From an uncultured Acidobacteriaceae bacterium (GTDB taxonomy: Bacteria > Acidobacteriota > Terriglobia > Terriglobales > Acidobacteriaceae), in NCBI GenBank assembly GCA_903842065.1, contig CAIMKZ010000090.1, positions 1 through 64,000 on the forward strand: a DNA stretch of 64,000 bases. The letters are read 5' to 3'. A program made the translations under genes and the position numbers. Within the stretch, counting starts at the first letter, position 1. Every line of letters begins with the position of its first letter. The notes under the pieces are model-generated. The model saw only the letters and a program-made list of their open reading frames with translations, ran no database searches and was not told the DNA's origin. Of this stretch, positions 63,881 to 64,000 are shown in pieces.

Positions 63881-63974
63881 GAGAATGGTCGAAATTGAGC
63901 TGCGCGGGCTTTGGCGCTTCTGAGACAATTCCATGCAAGAGCCGGAGACTGGTCCGGCACGCGGTGAGTGAGCC

Positions 63975-64000
63975 ATGATTTTGAAGAGCCTGTTTTCCGG
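63975..64000 (+). CDS. Possible start of a gene cut by the right edge
   Basis: ATG at 63975 opens a frame reading MILKSLFSG to the window end, with GGTGAG upstream. Too short to identify. Confidence 0.35.

Larger units (their letters stand above)
63521..63974. other. Repeat-rich intergenic region
   Basis: No gene. It holds a 36-base palindrome (63638-63673) and two copies of the dispersed palindromic repeat (63752-63790 and 63828-63880). Confidence 0.6.

Overview
The window is a GC-rich bacterial chromosome segment that reads as an Acidobacteriota (Terriglobia/Acidobacteriaceae-like) genome. The indications are a VWFA-type secreted protein of the acidobacterial kind, very large carboxypeptidase-regulatory-domain TonB-dependent receptors, a hopanoid locus using the HpnC/HpnD/HpnE squalene route, and many short palindromic and degenerate tandem repeats between genes. 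The taxonomic call is inference from gene content; there is no rRNA gene here.

Layout. 1-2.4 kb: 5' end of inositol-3-phosphate synthase, transaldolase and tRNA-Gln(CUG). 2.7-8.8 kb: a plus-strand housekeeping run (MsbA-like ABC exporter, YicC, gmk, rpoZ, coaBC, family-4 uracil-DNA glycosylase). 9.2-14.5 kb: a minus-strand run (VWA protein, RluD-type pseudouridine synthase, Lgt-like protein, M3 peptidase). 14.8-25 kb: membrane proteins (DUF457 hydrolase, DUF6580, DedA-like), a TonB-like protein, aconitase, recA and a VapBC-type toxin-antitoxin pair. 25-29.7 kb: an unusually long pyruvate:ferredoxin oxidoreductase. 29.9-33.2 kb: a three-gene cassette (zinc-ribbon/TonB fusion, AIM24 protein, zinc-ribbon/GYF membrane protein) that I cannot match to a described system.

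33.2-50.1 kb is the hopanoid region. Block one, read right to left, is hpnA, doxX-like, hpnG, two zinc alcohol dehydrogenases, hpnC, hpnD, hpnE. An amtB-glnK pair on the plus strand separates it from block two: ispH, shc, hpnH, an unknown gene overlapping hpnH, and a TonB-domain protein. Together they can take isoprenoid precursor (IspH) to squalene (HpnC/D/E), cyclise it (Shc), add adenosine (HpnH) and remove adenine (HpnG). The two dehydrogenases are natural candidates for the following reduction, which is inference. 50.2-62.9 kb holds two giant TonB-dependent receptors, obgE, a DinB-fold protein and a BtuB-like receptor under a cobalamin riboswitch. tRNA-Arg(CCU) and more repeats close the window.

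The most unusual observations are: hpnE, whose reading frame has no ATG, GTG or TTG upstream of its FAD motif and appears to start at ATC directly against a dispersed repeat; a dehydrogenase with six tandem 11-residue repeats added at its N-terminus; the zinc-ribbon/TonB/AIM24/GYF cassette; a palindromic repeat read in frame inside a membrane-protein gene; and 7-9 bp degenerate tandem arrays that sit on gene starts and stops.
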